A stretch of DNA of 64,000 bases from Metabacillus schmidteae (GTDB lineage: Bacteria; Bacillota; Bacilli; Bacillales; Bacillaceae), in assembly GCF_903166545.1 (NCBI RefSeq), contig NZ_CAESCH010000001.1, forward strand, positions 748,001-812,000. The letters are read 5' to 3'. Position 1 is the stretch's first letter; each line of letters opens with the position of its first letter. A program made the position numbers and the translations under genes. This document shows positions 1 through 8,629 of this stretch, one piece after another. The notes below the pieces were generated by a model. The model saw only the letters and a list, made by a program, of their open reading frames with translations. It searched no databases and was not told the DNA's origin.

Positions 1-311
1 ATGGTATTGATGTTTCAAATGCAGATCTTCAAGAAATGCAAAATGAAGACAGCTCATGGAATTACACAGCAGCAGTTGATCCGAAGCTTATCGGTGCAGT
101 GGATATGAGAATCCTTGCGAAAAAACTTGTTGGTGAAGAAACACCTGAAACATATAATCTTGAAGCTTCACTTATTTCACAAGAAGCGTTACTTCAATCG
201 AATGAGCCAATTAATATGGTGAATTTAGCTGACACTGTGGAAGGTTGGGGTCAGTCAGATGCATTTGAAGAAGAGTGGATGAAAACATTAAAAGAATACT
301 ATAAGAAGTAA
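1..311 (+). CDS. sugar-type ABC transporter substrate-binding protein, C-terminal part
   Basis: The frame is open from base 3 with no start in the window, so only about the last 102 residues are present. The segment reads as the C-terminal lobe of a type I periplasmic binding fold (Peripla_BP_4/RbsB-like) and ends in a basic EYYKK tail. It sits 120 bp upstream of an RbsA-like double ATPase and an RbsC-like permease, so it is very likely the extracellular lipid-anchored binding protein of that importer. The substrate cannot be told from this fragment. Confidence 0.75.
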   Translation, partial: GIDVSNADLQEMQNEDSSWNYTAAVDPKLIGAVDMRILAKKLVGEETPETYNLEASLISQEALLQSNEPINMVNLADTVEGWGQSDAFEEEWMKTLKEYYKK

Positions 312-431
312 TAATCTAAAGTAGAGGATGGATGAAAAAAATCCTCCTCTCTCCTTTTCTCCTCTAGTAAACCTTCATTATATGAACTCCCATTAACTAA
401 GAATAAGATTCAAAAGGAAGGAGGAAGAACA

Positions 432-1937
432 ATGAGCACATCTGTATTAAGTATGAAAGAAATTTCAATAGAGTTTCCCGGAGTAAAGGCACTTGACGCT
501 GTTCACTTTACGATGAAAAGTGGTACAACCCATGCATTAATAGGAGCAAATGGTGCGGGGAAGTCGACTCTTATGAAGGTATTATCAGGTTCTTACAATC
601 ATTATACAGGACAGATCGTTATAGACGATAAAGAAGTGGCTATTAAAGATCCTAAGGATGCCCAAATACAAGGTATTCAAATTGTACATCAGGAAGTGGA
701 TACAGCGCTTATCCCATATTTAACAGTTGGAGAGAACATTATGCTCACCAAAACAGTAAGTGGAATGGGGAAGAAGCAATTCATTCGCTGGAAGCAAATC
801 CATCAACAAGCAACTGAGATTTTAAATAGCCTAAATATAAGAGTGTCATCTAAAAAACTCGTTAGTGAACTAACTCTTGCAGAAAAACAGATGGTGTTGA
901 TTGCCAGAACAGTTTCATCAGAATGTAAATTTCTTATTTTAGATGAGCCAACAGCACCATTAAGTCATGCTGAGACAAAGGATCTGTTCAGGATTGTACG
1001 TGATTTAAAGGCTAAAGGTGTTGGGATTATCTTTATATCACACCGTTTACCTGAAATTTTTGAGATTTGTGATGAAATTACAATCATGAGAAATGGAAAG
1101 CTTGTCACACATGAGCTTATTCGCGAAACAACTCCTAATAAAGTAATCGAAAACATGCTTGGTAGAGAGTTAGAGGAGCAGTTTCCAGAGAGAACATTTC
1201 AACTGGGCGAGTCCATCCTCGAGGTCAACAACCTTTTCGATGGTGAGAAACTCACAGATATTTCCTTGAACATAAGACAAGGTGAAATTATCGGAATTGC
1301 AGGCTTAGTAGGAGCAGGTAAAACCGAGTTATGTAAAACCCTATTTGGTGAGAAGAAACTTACATCAGGCGAAATAAGACTTCGAGGTAAAAAGTTGAAG
1401 ATAGCAAATCCTTATCAAGCAGTTAAGCAAGGTATAGCCTTGGTTCCAGAAGAGAGACGTAAAGAAGGGATTCTGGTAGAGGAATCGGTTGTAACAAATC
1501 TAACCGCTGCAAATTTGGGAACCTTCACAAGTCCTCTTAGCTTTGTAAAGCGAAAAGCAGAAAAGCAACAAGCTGTTGAACTTATTAACAGTCTTGGAAT
1601 AAAAACACCATCTGAAGAAACAAAAGTAAAGAATCTATCTGGTGGAAATCAACAGAAAATAGCTATAGGTAAGTGGCTGATTACAGATGCTGATGTTTAT
1701 ATCTTTGATGAACCTACAAAAGGAGTAGATGTAGGGGCAAAGAAGGATATTTTTGAACTCATATGTGAATTGGCAAGAAGAGGAAAGGCCATTATCTATG
1801 CCTCTTCAGAATTAGCCGAAATTATCGGAATTACGAATCGCTTATATGTTTTATACGACGGTAAGATCGTAAAAGAAGTAAATACAGATGTCACGAACGA
1901 AGAAGACCTATTATTTTATTCAACAGGAGGCAACTGA
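432..1937 (+). CDS. sugar ABC importer ATP-binding protein (RbsA/MglA type, two ABC domains)
   Basis: A 501-residue protein with two ABC domains, the hallmark of carbohydrate-uptake (CUT2) ATPases. The first Walker A is GANGAGKST near residue 38 and its Walker B is LILDEPT. The second half has GLVGAGKTE and the signature SGGNQQK, both typical of RbsA. The first-half signature region (LTLAEKQ) is degenerate, as is usual in this family. A strong GGAGG lies 8 bp before the ATG. The gene follows the binding protein and precedes the permease, and should energise import on the cytoplasmic face. The sugar is unknown: no metabolic gene is adjacent. Confidence 0.9.
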   Translation: MSTSVLSMKEISIEFPGVKALDAVHFTMKSGTTHALIGANGAGKSTLMKVLSGSYNHYTGQIVIDDKEVAIKDPKDAQIQGIQIVHQEVDTALIPYLTVGENIMLTKTVSGMGKKQFIRWKQIHQQATEILNSLNIRVSSKKLVSELTLAEKQMVLIARTVSSECKFLILDEPTAPLSHAETKDLFRIVRDLKAKGVGIIFISHRLPEIFEICDEITIMRNGKLVTHELIRETTPNKVIENMLGRELEEQFPERTFQLGESILEVNNLFDGEKLTDISLNIRQGEIIGIAGLVGAGKTELCKTLFGEKKLTSGEIRLRGKKLKIANPYQAVKQGIALVPEERRKEGILVEESVVTNLTAANLGTFTSPLSFVKRKAEKQQAVELINSLGIKTPSEETKVKNLSGGNQQKIAIGKWLITDADVYIFDEPTKGVDVGAKKDIFELICELARRGKAIIYASSELAEIIGITNRLYVLYDGKIVKEVNTDVTNEEDLLFYSTGGN

Positions 1938-1938
1938 G

Positions 1939-2943
1939 ATGACTGAAGTAAATCCTAATCCTGTGCAAACAAAAGAAGCAAAACGATCATTTGATCTCTT
2001 TCAGTTTTTGTATAAATATGGAACAATTTTAACGATCTTTATTCTTATCATTGTGTTTGCAGTTTCTAATCCTAGTTTTATCCAAGGCAATAATATTATT
2101 AATATTCTACGATCAATATCAATTGTAACGATTATCGCTATCGGAATTACGATCTCTCTTTCTGTAAATGGATTTGACTTATCTGTAGGATCTGTCGCAT
2201 CATTATCAAATGCAATTGTTATTTCTATGTTCGTTTGGTTCTCACAGAACACGCTCATTGCGATTTTCTCTGCTATTATTGCGTCATTATTAGTTGGGGT
2301 TCTAAATTCTTTTATTATTGTAAAATTAAAAGTTCCTGATATGCTCATAACCCTTGCCACAATGTTTATTGTTCAAGGGATTGCCCTAACCTATACAAAA
2401 GGTGCTACAGTATCACAAAACATGGTTATGCCTGATGGAACATTTGCAACAGGTCTTATTAGTCCGGTTTTTGAGCATATTGGACAAGTACCGTGGATTA
2501 TCGTCATTATGGTGATCGTTGTGATTGCAGTTCACATCTTTCTAACGTACACAAAGCATGGCCGTTATATGTATGTAATTGGCGGAAATATTGAAGCGGC
2601 AAGATTATCAGGAATTCCTGTAAATAAATATAAAGTAGCTGCTTATCTTTTATCAGCTCTTTTTGCATCAATCGGAGGAATCGTACTGGCATCAAGAGTT
2701 ATGACTGCGGAGATCAATGCTGGAGCACCTTATTTAATGGATTCAGTTGCTGCAGCATTTATTGGATTTTCTGTGCTTGGGGCAGGAAAGCCAAATGCCT
2801 TTGGAACATTTGTCGGGGCTGTCTTAATCGGTATTTTACAAAACGGACTTGTCATGATGTCAGTACCTTATTATGCAATGGATATTGTCAAGGGAACAGT
2901 TTTGGCATTTGCACTTGCTCTTACTTATTACAAACAAAAATAG
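1939..2943 (+). CDS. sugar ABC importer permease (RbsC type)
   Basis: A 334-residue polytopic membrane protein of the BPD_transp_2 family. The stretch GFDLSVGSVASLS is the conserved loop seen in RbsC-like permeases. The ATG at 1939 is chosen because AGGAGG at 1925-1930 lies 8 bp upstream; an earlier in-frame ATG at 1888 lies inside the ATPase gene and lacks such a site. Only one base separates it from the ATPase stop. A strong terminator follows directly, so it ends the transporter operon. Confidence 0.9.
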   Translation: MTEVNPNPVQTKEAKRSFDLFQFLYKYGTILTIFILIIVFAVSNPSFIQGNNIINILRSISIVTIIAIGITISLSVNGFDLSVGSVASLSNAIVISMFVWFSQNTLIAIFSAIIASLLVGVLNSFIIVKLKVPDMLITLATMFIVQGIALTYTKGATVSQNMVMPDGTFATGLISPVFEHIGQVPWIIVIMVIVVIAVHIFLTYTKHGRYMYVIGGNIEAARLSGIPVNKYKVAAYLLSALFASIGGIVLASRVMTAEINAGAPYLMDSVAAAFIGFSVLGAGKPNAFGTFVGAVLIGILQNGLVMMSVPYYAMDIVKGTVLAFALALTYYKQK

Positions 2944-2950
2944 TTAAAAA

Positions 2951-2980
2951 GCCGCTGAGTTCAAAATCAGCGGCTTTTTT
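2951..2980 (+). terminator. Rho-independent terminator of the sugar ABC operon
   Basis: GCCGCTGA pairs perfectly with TCAGCGGC across an 8-base loop and is followed by six T residues, 7 bp after the permease stop. Confidence 0.92.
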
Positions 2981-3112
2981 CTTTGTGTGTAAAAATATGT
3001 GAAAATCATCGACAAATTATTTGTATATTTCCCAGGAAAGGAATTTTTCTATGAATTTTAGACAAGCATTGCGTTATAATTGGAAATAATTGAAATAGTT
3101 AGGATGGAAGCT

Positions 3113-4138
3113 ATGAATATATTATCAATTCATGATTTGGAAAGGCATGAAGGCAATGCAGTAATCTTTCCTCCCTTTAGTTTGACAGTCAGTGCGGGAA
3201 ATGCTGTTGCTATTCATACGAATATGAGTGTGCAGAAACTATTAATGGATATGTTGTTAGGGGACCTTCCTATTTTGACAGGAGCAATAAAGGTAAATGA
3301 TATAAATATTTCATCATCAAAAAAACAATACTTACAACATATTGGAGTTGTTGCTTTAAACGATGGCTTATATGAAAGGTTAACAGTAAAAGAGTATCTA
3401 GTTTTTTATAAAAAATTGTATGATTCTAAGATTGATCTAGGACAGATTTTACAATCTATTCAATTGGAAGAAAAGAAGAATACGAAAATTGGGAAGCTTA
3501 GTTTTTCAGAGAAACGAAGAGTACACCTCGGCAATTTGCTGCTAAAACCGGCATCTCTTTATATATTAGAGGAACCTGATCAAAACACTGATTTGGAAAC
3601 GAAAAGAGTTCTCAATCGTATCGTTCAGCAGCTTTTGAGCAAAGAAAAAGCTGTTGTGATGTTAACTGGGAATATGGAAAGTGCATTGGCTGTTACCGAC
3701 AACGTATACCGTTTAGATGGTTCAGGTCTTTATAAGCTAGATGTAACTGCAGATGAAGCTGAAAAGGATGTAGAGACGGAGGTAGTGTTTCAACCTGTGA
3801 GGTTTGAAAAAATACCAACAAAAGTGAATGATAAAATTGTTTTATTTGATCCTCCTGAAATAGATTATATTGAGAGTGGAGAGGGTCAATCACAGCTTTT
3901 TATTAAAGGGGAAGTCTATCCAAGTATGTTCACGCTGAATGAGTTGGAGGAGCGCCTGCAGCCATTCGGCTTTTTCCGCTGTCATCGTTCCTATATTGTT
4001 AACTTGCAAAAGGTTAGGGAAGTTGTGACATGGACGAGAAATAGCTTTACACTTATATTGAATGACCCAAATAAATCCTCTGTTCCTCTTTCCAAAACAA
4101 AAATGGCGGAATTAAAAGGGATGCTTGGGTTAAAATAG
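3113..4138 (+). CDS. LytTR-family regulator fused to a degenerate ABC ATPase domain
   Basis: About 341 residues. The N-terminal ~210 residues resemble an ABC ATPase but have lost the Walker A loop (SAGNAVAIHTN in place of GxxGxGKS) and have a weak signature (LSFSEKRR); a Walker-B-like LYILEEP remains. The C-terminal ~100 residues are a LytTR DNA-binding domain with the typical FFRCHRSYIVNL stretch. The start at 3113 follows AGGATGG; an upstream in-frame TTG at 3080 overlaps a TATAAT (3075-3080) that is probably the -10 box, so it is unlikely. An intact ABC exporter gene pair follows, which this protein probably controls. Nucleotide binding is doubtful. Confidence 0.85.
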   Translation: MNILSIHDLERHEGNAVIFPPFSLTVSAGNAVAIHTNMSVQKLLMDMLLGDLPILTGAIKVNDINISSSKKQYLQHIGVVALNDGLYERLTVKEYLVFYKKLYDSKIDLGQILQSIQLEEKKNTKIGKLSFSEKRRVHLGNLLLKPASLYILEEPDQNTDLETKRVLNRIVQQLLSKEKAVVMLTGNMESALAVTDNVYRLDGSGLYKLDVTADEAEKDVETEVVFQPVRFEKIPTKVNDKIVLFDPPEIDYIESGEGQSQLFIKGEVYPSMFTLNELEERLQPFGFFRCHRSYIVNLQKVREVVTWTRNSFTLILNDPNKSSVPLSKTKMAELKGMLGLK

Positions 4139-4267
4139 TGCTCCATTCGCGGTGAATATGCGCCTCATGCTGGTTAATTTACTCCTTTCACTGACAATTT
4201 AATGCAACATAAAGATTCCTTCTATATGATGAAGTCAAATCACAAAATGCAATGCAGGAGGATGGCA

Positions 4268-5116
4268 ATGGAAAATATAATCGAAGTGAAGTCATTGGCA
4301 AAACTGTTCGGTAATCAGCGTGCTCTAGAGGATGTTTCATTTGGAGTGAAAAAAGGAGAAGTATTTGGTTTTCTCGGACCGAGCGGATCAGGGAAGACGA
4401 CAACAATCAAAATTTTAACTGCACAGCTGGCGCAAACAGACGGAGATGCACTTGTGTTCGGTAATCCAGCCGGACAATTAAAGAACCCGATGAATCGAAA
4501 GAAAATCGGGATTATAACGGACAACAGCGGTTTGTATGAACGCTTATCAATCTATGACAATTTAAAACTATATTGCGGGCTTTATGATGTTAGCCTATCA
4601 AGAATAGACGAAGTGCTCGAGATGGTTAATTTAAAGGCGGAAAGTAAAAAGGTAGTCTCAAAGCTTTCAAAAGGAATGCTGCAGAGAGTGACGCTCGCAC
4701 GTGCATTTCTTCATAAACCGGAGCTGCTGTTCTTAGATGAACCTACTTCCGCTCTCGACCCTGTCAATTCCCGTCATATTTATCGCGGCTTACAGGAGCT
4801 GAGGGATAATGGCACAACGATCTTTCTAACAACTCACGATATGAATGAAGCCGAACTTTTATGTGATCGTGTAGCATTTCTCCATAATGGCTCCATTCAG
4901 CTAATTGGACCGCCGAAGGAGCTGCGCAAGAGCTATTCTGATCATACATTGACTGTTGAATTAACGGACGGTACAACAGAGGTTATTTCAAAAGGAGAAG
5001 ACGGTGCGGAAGCTTTGTACCGATTCATGTCAGAAAATAGAGTAGTTTCAGTCAATACAAACGAACCAACCTTAGGTGACATATTTGTTGAGATAACAGG
5101 GAGGAAATTATCATGA
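4268..5116 (+). CDS. ABC-2 type exporter ATP-binding protein
   Basis: About 282 residues with all motifs intact: Walker A GPSGSGKTT, signature LSKGMLQRV, Walker B LLFLDEPTS, H-loop LTTHD. This pattern fits drug/bacteriocin or lantibiotic-type export ATPases. AGGAGG at 4256-4261 fits the ATG at 4268 (6 bp) and not the in-frame ATG at 4262 or the one at 4202. The stop overlaps the permease start by 4 bp (ATGA), so the two are translationally coupled. It probably belongs to a LytTR-controlled efflux or self-protection module with the gene before it. Confidence 0.88.
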   Translation: MENIIEVKSLAKLFGNQRALEDVSFGVKKGEVFGFLGPSGSGKTTTIKILTAQLAQTDGDALVFGNPAGQLKNPMNRKKIGIITDNSGLYERLSIYDNLKLYCGLYDVSLSRIDEVLEMVNLKAESKKVVSKLSKGMLQRVTLARAFLHKPELLFLDEPTSALDPVNSRHIYRGLQELRDNGTTIFLTTHDMNEAELLCDRVAFLHNGSIQLIGPPKELRKSYSDHTLTVELTDGTTEVISKGEDGAEALYRFMSENRVVSVNTNEPTLGDIFVEITGRKLS

Positions 5117-5820
5117 CATTTTCATTTAAAAGAACGTTAGCTATCTTTCAAAAGGATTATAAAGATATTTCGAAAAACATGTATGTTTCCTTTACTGCAA
5201 TTATCCCGTTATTTATGGCACTTCTCTACGGTTCACAAGGGGAAATGACGATTGATATGCAATATATCATTATTAATATGACGTTATCTCTCGTTGCTGC
5301 GTTTATTCAATGTTCACTTATTGCTGAAGAAAAGGAAAAGAACACATTACGCGGGTTAATGCTCTCACCGGCCAGTACAGTAGAAATCCTGACTGGTAAG
5401 GGGATGCTGACATTCTTAGCGACGATTTTTATAATTGCCGTTTCCTGTCTTTTAATTGACTACAAGCCGAAAAATATCGCGGTCATCGCAGTAGCAATTG
5501 GTTTGTCTACTTTGTTTTACATCGGTTTAGGAACCTTCCTTGGTTTGATGACAAAATCAGTCATGGAAGCTTCGGTTATCATTATGCCCTTTTTCTTTCT
5601 GTTTACGTTCAGTTCTTATGCTTTATTACTAGTTGAAAAGTTTCCTATCTTAAAGGCTGTAGAGTATATGCCAAATTCGCAGCTTGTTGAACTGGCCGGG
5701 ACAGTAGAATCCGGTGCAGGCTTTGCTGATGTATGGAGCCATCTATTAGTCATTAGCATTTGGACTGTGGCGATCTTTTTCCTTGCTTATCGTATTTTTA
5801 AGAAACGTATGATGGATTAA
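5113..5820 (+). CDS. ABC-2 type exporter permease
   Basis: A 235-residue protein with about six hydrophobic segments and a short cytoplasmic loop (EEKEKNTLRGL) typical of ABC-2 membrane subunits, where EKE...GT-like motifs contact the ATPase. It is coupled to the ATPase by ATGA overlap. It should form the channel of a small-molecule or peptide exporter, probably as a homodimer. The substrate is not evident. Confidence 0.85.
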   Translation: MTFSFKRTLAIFQKDYKDISKNMYVSFTAIIPLFMALLYGSQGEMTIDMQYIIINMTLSLVAAFIQCSLIAEEKEKNTLRGLMLSPASTVEILTGKGMLTFLATIFIIAVSCLLIDYKPKNIAVIAVAIGLSTLFYIGLGTFLGLMTKSVMEASVIIMPFFFLFTFSSYALLLVEKFPILKAVEYMPNSQLVELAGTVESGAGFADVWSHLLVISIWTVAIFFLAYRIFKKRMMD

Positions 5821-5882
5821 GATGTTTGAAAAAAGCATGGCAAGCCTCTAAAATGAGATTATAAAAAGGAGGTATCTTTGGA

Positions 5883-6437
5883 ATGGATTTGCTTGATTGG
5901 TACAATAATGGCTTGACGAAAGAAGCTTATGTAAATGGAATGCAAGTGAACAAATCAGAAATGACGGGAATTTATGAAAAGTTCTCACTAAATGAAACAC
6001 ATAAAAGTCGCTTAGCTCCATTAAGAGATAAAGGTTTAAAAGTAATTGTCCTAACAGAAGACTGGTGTGGTGATGCCATGCTGAATAATCCGGTCCTACT
6101 TAGAATAGCTGAAGAAATTGGGATGGAGGTTCGGTTTGTCCTTCGTGATTCGAATTTAGAGCTGATGGATCAATATTTAACAAATGGTACATCTCGGGCG
6201 ATTCCAATTTTTATTTTCTTAAGTAGCGATGGTGAGGAAATCGCAGTATGGGGTCCTCGTGCAGCTAAAATGCAGGAGCTCGTGATGGAAGAGAGAAGTA
6301 AATTGCCTTCGAAAGAAGATCCGTCTTTCTCTGAAAAACAGACTGCAATGTACAAAAAAATCACATCCGCTTATCAGGAAACTCCTGATTATTGGGATAT
6401 AGTGGCAGAAAGTATTATTGAAAAATTAACAGCATAA
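5883..6437 (+). CDS. thioredoxin-fold family protein with a single active-site cysteine
   Basis: A 184-residue cytoplasmic protein (no signal peptide). The TEDWCGDA stretch near residue 60 sits where thioredoxins carry WCGPC, but the second cysteine is replaced, so a classical dithiol/disulfide cycle looks impossible. The later ...RAIPIFIF segment matches the cis-Pro region (here AIP). It resembles the Thioredoxin_9 family of Bacilli. AAGGAGG lies 10 bp before the ATG and a terminator follows, so it is probably monocistronic. A thiol-reactive or scaffold role is possible; the function is unknown. Confidence 0.8.
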   Translation: MDLLDWYNNGLTKEAYVNGMQVNKSEMTGIYEKFSLNETHKSRLAPLRDKGLKVIVLTEDWCGDAMLNNPVLLRIAEEIGMEVRFVLRDSNLELMDQYLTNGTSRAIPIFIFLSSDGEEIAVWGPRAAKMQELVMEERSKLPSKEDPSFSEKQTAMYKKITSAYQETPDYWDIVAESIIEKLTA

Positions 6438-6440
6438 GAA

Positions 6441-6475
6441 AAAAGCTGGCAGAATTTAATTCTGTCAGCTTTTTT
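6441..6475 (+). terminator. Rho-independent terminator after the thioredoxin-fold gene
   Basis: AAAAGCTG and CAGCTTTT arms enclose an AGAATTTAATTCT inner stem-loop, and the 3' arm runs into a T6 tract. Confidence 0.88.
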
Positions 6476-6775
6476 CGTTTAATAATTGCTTAAACCTGAG
6501 TATTATTTTTGAAGCTTGAATACTTATTTGAATAAATATTAGTGGTTTTATACGTGAGAATTAAAACGTGGAATATTAATCTATGGAATATTATCTTACA
6601 TATCAATGGACAGATCTATAAAGGATCTTAAAATATAAGAGAGAGATATTAGATCTTAATGTTTTTTTGAAAATAAATCTATTCTAATAAAAGGATTTTA
6701 TACATGATTATGCATTTATATACATCGATGATGGAGTGTATATACAAATGAAAAATATGCATATTTAAATTTAGA

Positions 6776-6802
6776 TATGACTATGTATTTTACATAGTCA
6801 TA
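6776..6802 (+). promoter_or_regulatory. perfect 12-bp inverted repeat in the leader of the amino-acid ABC gene
   Basis: TATGACTATGTA and TACATAGTCATA are exact complements around a TTT loop, 35 bp before the start codon. It is followed by A-rich, not T-rich, DNA, so it is not a terminator; it may be an operator or an mRNA-stabilising hairpin. The rest of the 400-bp gap (6438-6837) is very AT-rich; apart from the upstream terminator I see no ORF or recognised riboswitch in it. Confidence 0.5.
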
Positions 6803-6837
6803 AAAAATTAATAGATAAATAGCTAAGGGGGAGCAAA

Positions 6838-7665
6838 ATGAAAAAAGGTTTATTAACTTTTATGTTGGTTTTCGCATTTATGTTATTATTATCTGCTTGT
6901 GGTAGTAGTCAGGAAACAGCTAGTGGAGAAGGTAGTGAGTCAGGTAAAACAGAAGAAAAGAAAACATTACGAGTAGTAACAGATGCTGCATATGCACCAT
7001 TTGAGTATCAGGATAAAGGAGAAATCGTTGGATTTGATATAGACTTTGTAGAAGCGGTAGCAAAGGAAGCTGGTTATGAGGTCGAAATAACAAATGTAGG
7101 TTGGGATCCACTATTTGTTGAGATAAAAGATCAAATTGCTGATTTTGGCGTTTCTGCTATTACGATCAATGATGATCGCAAAGAAACATATGACTTTTCC
7201 GTTCCCTATTTTCTTTCGACAAATAAAATCTTAGTTCCGGAAGGCAGTGATATAAGTTCCGCCGAGGATTTAAAGAATAAAGTGGTGGCTGTACAGGCTG
7301 GAACAACTGGTCAAGAAGCTGTTGAAGGAATCTTGGGAAAAAACAATAAGAATATGAAACAATTTGAAAATAATAACTTAGCGATAATGGAACTTACTAG
7401 CGGTGGAGCAGATGCAGTTGTGGCTGATAACACGGTAGTTGAAGAATATGTGAAAAATAATCCTGATCAAAAGCTCGTTGTTATAGAAGATAAGGATAGT
7501 TTTGAAGCTGAATATTATGGGCTTATGTTTCCAAAAGGTAGTGAATTAAAGGCTGATTTTGATGAAGCCATTAATAATGTTTTAGATAATGGAACTTATG
7601 GAGAGATCTATAATGATTGGTTCGGTTCAGATCCGGATGTAGAAAATTTAAAGGCACAGCAATAA
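6838..7665 (+). CDS. artP: polar/basic amino-acid ABC transporter substrate-binding lipoprotein
   Basis: A 275-residue type II binding protein (SBP_bac_3). The signal peptide ends in a lipobox LLSAC with the lipidated cysteine at residue 21, followed by a Ser/Gly/Glu linker. LRVVTDAAYAPFEY and GFDIDFVEAVAK are the usual ligand-site regions of glutamine/arginine binding proteins. It most resembles B. subtilis ArtP, which delivers basic amino acids, but specificity cannot be fixed by eye. The cognate permease and ATPase lie 307 bp downstream behind a hairpin-rich repeat, so the binding protein is probably made in excess. Confidence 0.82.
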   Translation: MKKGLLTFMLVFAFMLLLSACGSSQETASGEGSESGKTEEKKTLRVVTDAAYAPFEYQDKGEIVGFDIDFVEAVAKEAGYEVEITNVGWDPLFVEIKDQIADFGVSAITINDDRKETYDFSVPYFLSTNKILVPEGSDISSAEDLKNKVVAVQAGTTGQEAVEGILGKNNKNMKQFENNNLAIMELTSGGADAVVADNTVVEEYVKNNPDQKLVVIEDKDSFEAEYYGLMFPKGSELKADFDEAINNVLDNGTYGEIYNDWFGSDPDVENLKAQQ

Positions 7666-7761
7666 CAAAGTGATTTCTCAATGATGATGGAAAAAATCGT
7701 AAGAGTCGTCCTGCTGGCAACTATATAGATTGATTGTTTATGGTATTCACTTATTCGGTGT

Positions 7762-7794
7762 GAGGGCTTTTCTCTAAGAGCCATCCTCTTTTTT
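7762..7794 (+). terminator. partial terminator after the binding-protein gene
   Basis: GGCTTTT and AAGAGCC pair around CTCT and lead into ATCC-TC-T6. It probably reduces but need not abolish transcription into the permease and ATPase genes. Confidence 0.55.
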
Positions 7795-7831
7795 GTAAGA
7801 TCAGAAAGTATAAATTTTGTACGTAGTTTTA

Positions 7832-7952
7832 GTGTCTAGCTCCAGGCGCCATCGGCTCTAGGGTCTAGGCAAATAGGAATAGAAGGTAAAGAGCACCTTC
7901 TATTCCTATTCAGCTTATGCTTGTCGCTGAATGCTTAGCGCCTTGCGCTTTT
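7832..7952. repeat. Bacillaceae intergenic repeat (GTGTCTAGCTCCAG...GCGCTTTT type) with internal hairpin
   Basis: Begins GTGTCTAGCTCCAGGCGCC and ends GCGCCTTGCGCTTTT; both ends recur in intergenic DNA of many Bacillus genomes (from memory). The interior holds an exact 16-bp inverted repeat, AATAGGAATAGAAGGT with its complement (7872-7910). It fills the gap between the binding-protein and permease genes, and a degraded relative lies at 57239-57273. Confidence 0.7.
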
Positions 7953-7972
7953 CTTAGTTTGGAGGGATAAAA

Positions 7973-8629
7973 ATGGATTTTCGTTTTGATATTATTATAG
8001 AATATGGACCTTTTTTGTTAAAAGGGACATTGCTAACCATTGGTTTATCGTTGGCGGGAATTCTTTTAGGGACGATTCTTGGTCTTGGAATTGGATTAGG
8101 GAAAATGGTGAACAACCAATTGGTAGCGCTTCCTTTTAAGGCGTATATTACATTTTTCCGCGGGACACCGCTATTTGTACAAATTTTATTAGTTCATTTT
8201 GGGGTAGTACCATTTTTTACAGGTGAAACAAACGGAATTATCGCTGCCATAATTGCCCTCTCTTTAAATGCTGCTGCGTATATAGCCGAAATTTTTCGAG
8301 GTGGTATCCAATCAATTGATCGGGGACAAATGGAGGCGGCTCGTTCACTTGGGATGAATCATGTTCAAGCGATGACACATGTAGTTCTGCCGCAGGCATT
8401 TAAACGAATGATCCCCCCATTTGGGAATGAGTTTATCGTATTAATAAAAGAATCATCTCTCGCAGCCGTTGTTGCAGCACCAGAAATTATGTACTGGGGT
8501 CGTGCTATGTCATCCCAATACTATCGAGTGTGGGAGCCATATTTAACAGTAGCCGTCATTTACTTGATATTAACATTATCACTAAGCTTCTTACTGAATA
8601 AGCTTGAAAGAAGGTTGAAGACAGAATGA
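7973..8629 (+). CDS. artQ: polar amino-acid ABC transporter permease
   Basis: A 218-residue His/Glu/Gln/Arg/opine-type permease. The ABC-contact EAA loop is clear ([14 protein letters not shown]...LPQAF). About five transmembrane segments are present. GGAGGGAT lies 8 bp before the ATG. The end overlaps the ATPase start by 4 bp. It should form the membrane channel of the importer served by the lipoprotein at 6838. Confidence 0.88.
   Translation: MDFRFDIIIEYGPFLLKGTLLTIGLSLAGILLGTILGLGIGLGKMVNNQLVALPFKAYITFFRGTPLFVQILLVHFGVVPFFTGETNGIIAAIIALSLNAAAYIAEIFRGGIQSIDRGQMEAARSLGMNHVQAMTHVVLPQAFKRMIPPFGNEFIVLIKESSLAAVVAAPEIMYWGRAMSSQYYRVWEPYLTVAVIYLILTLSLSFLLNKLERRLKTE

Noticed and set aside
3080..3112. 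TTG start at 3080 for the LytTR-ABC gene
   Set aside because: It overlaps a TATAAT likely to be the -10 box, while ATG 3113 has a better ribosome binding site.
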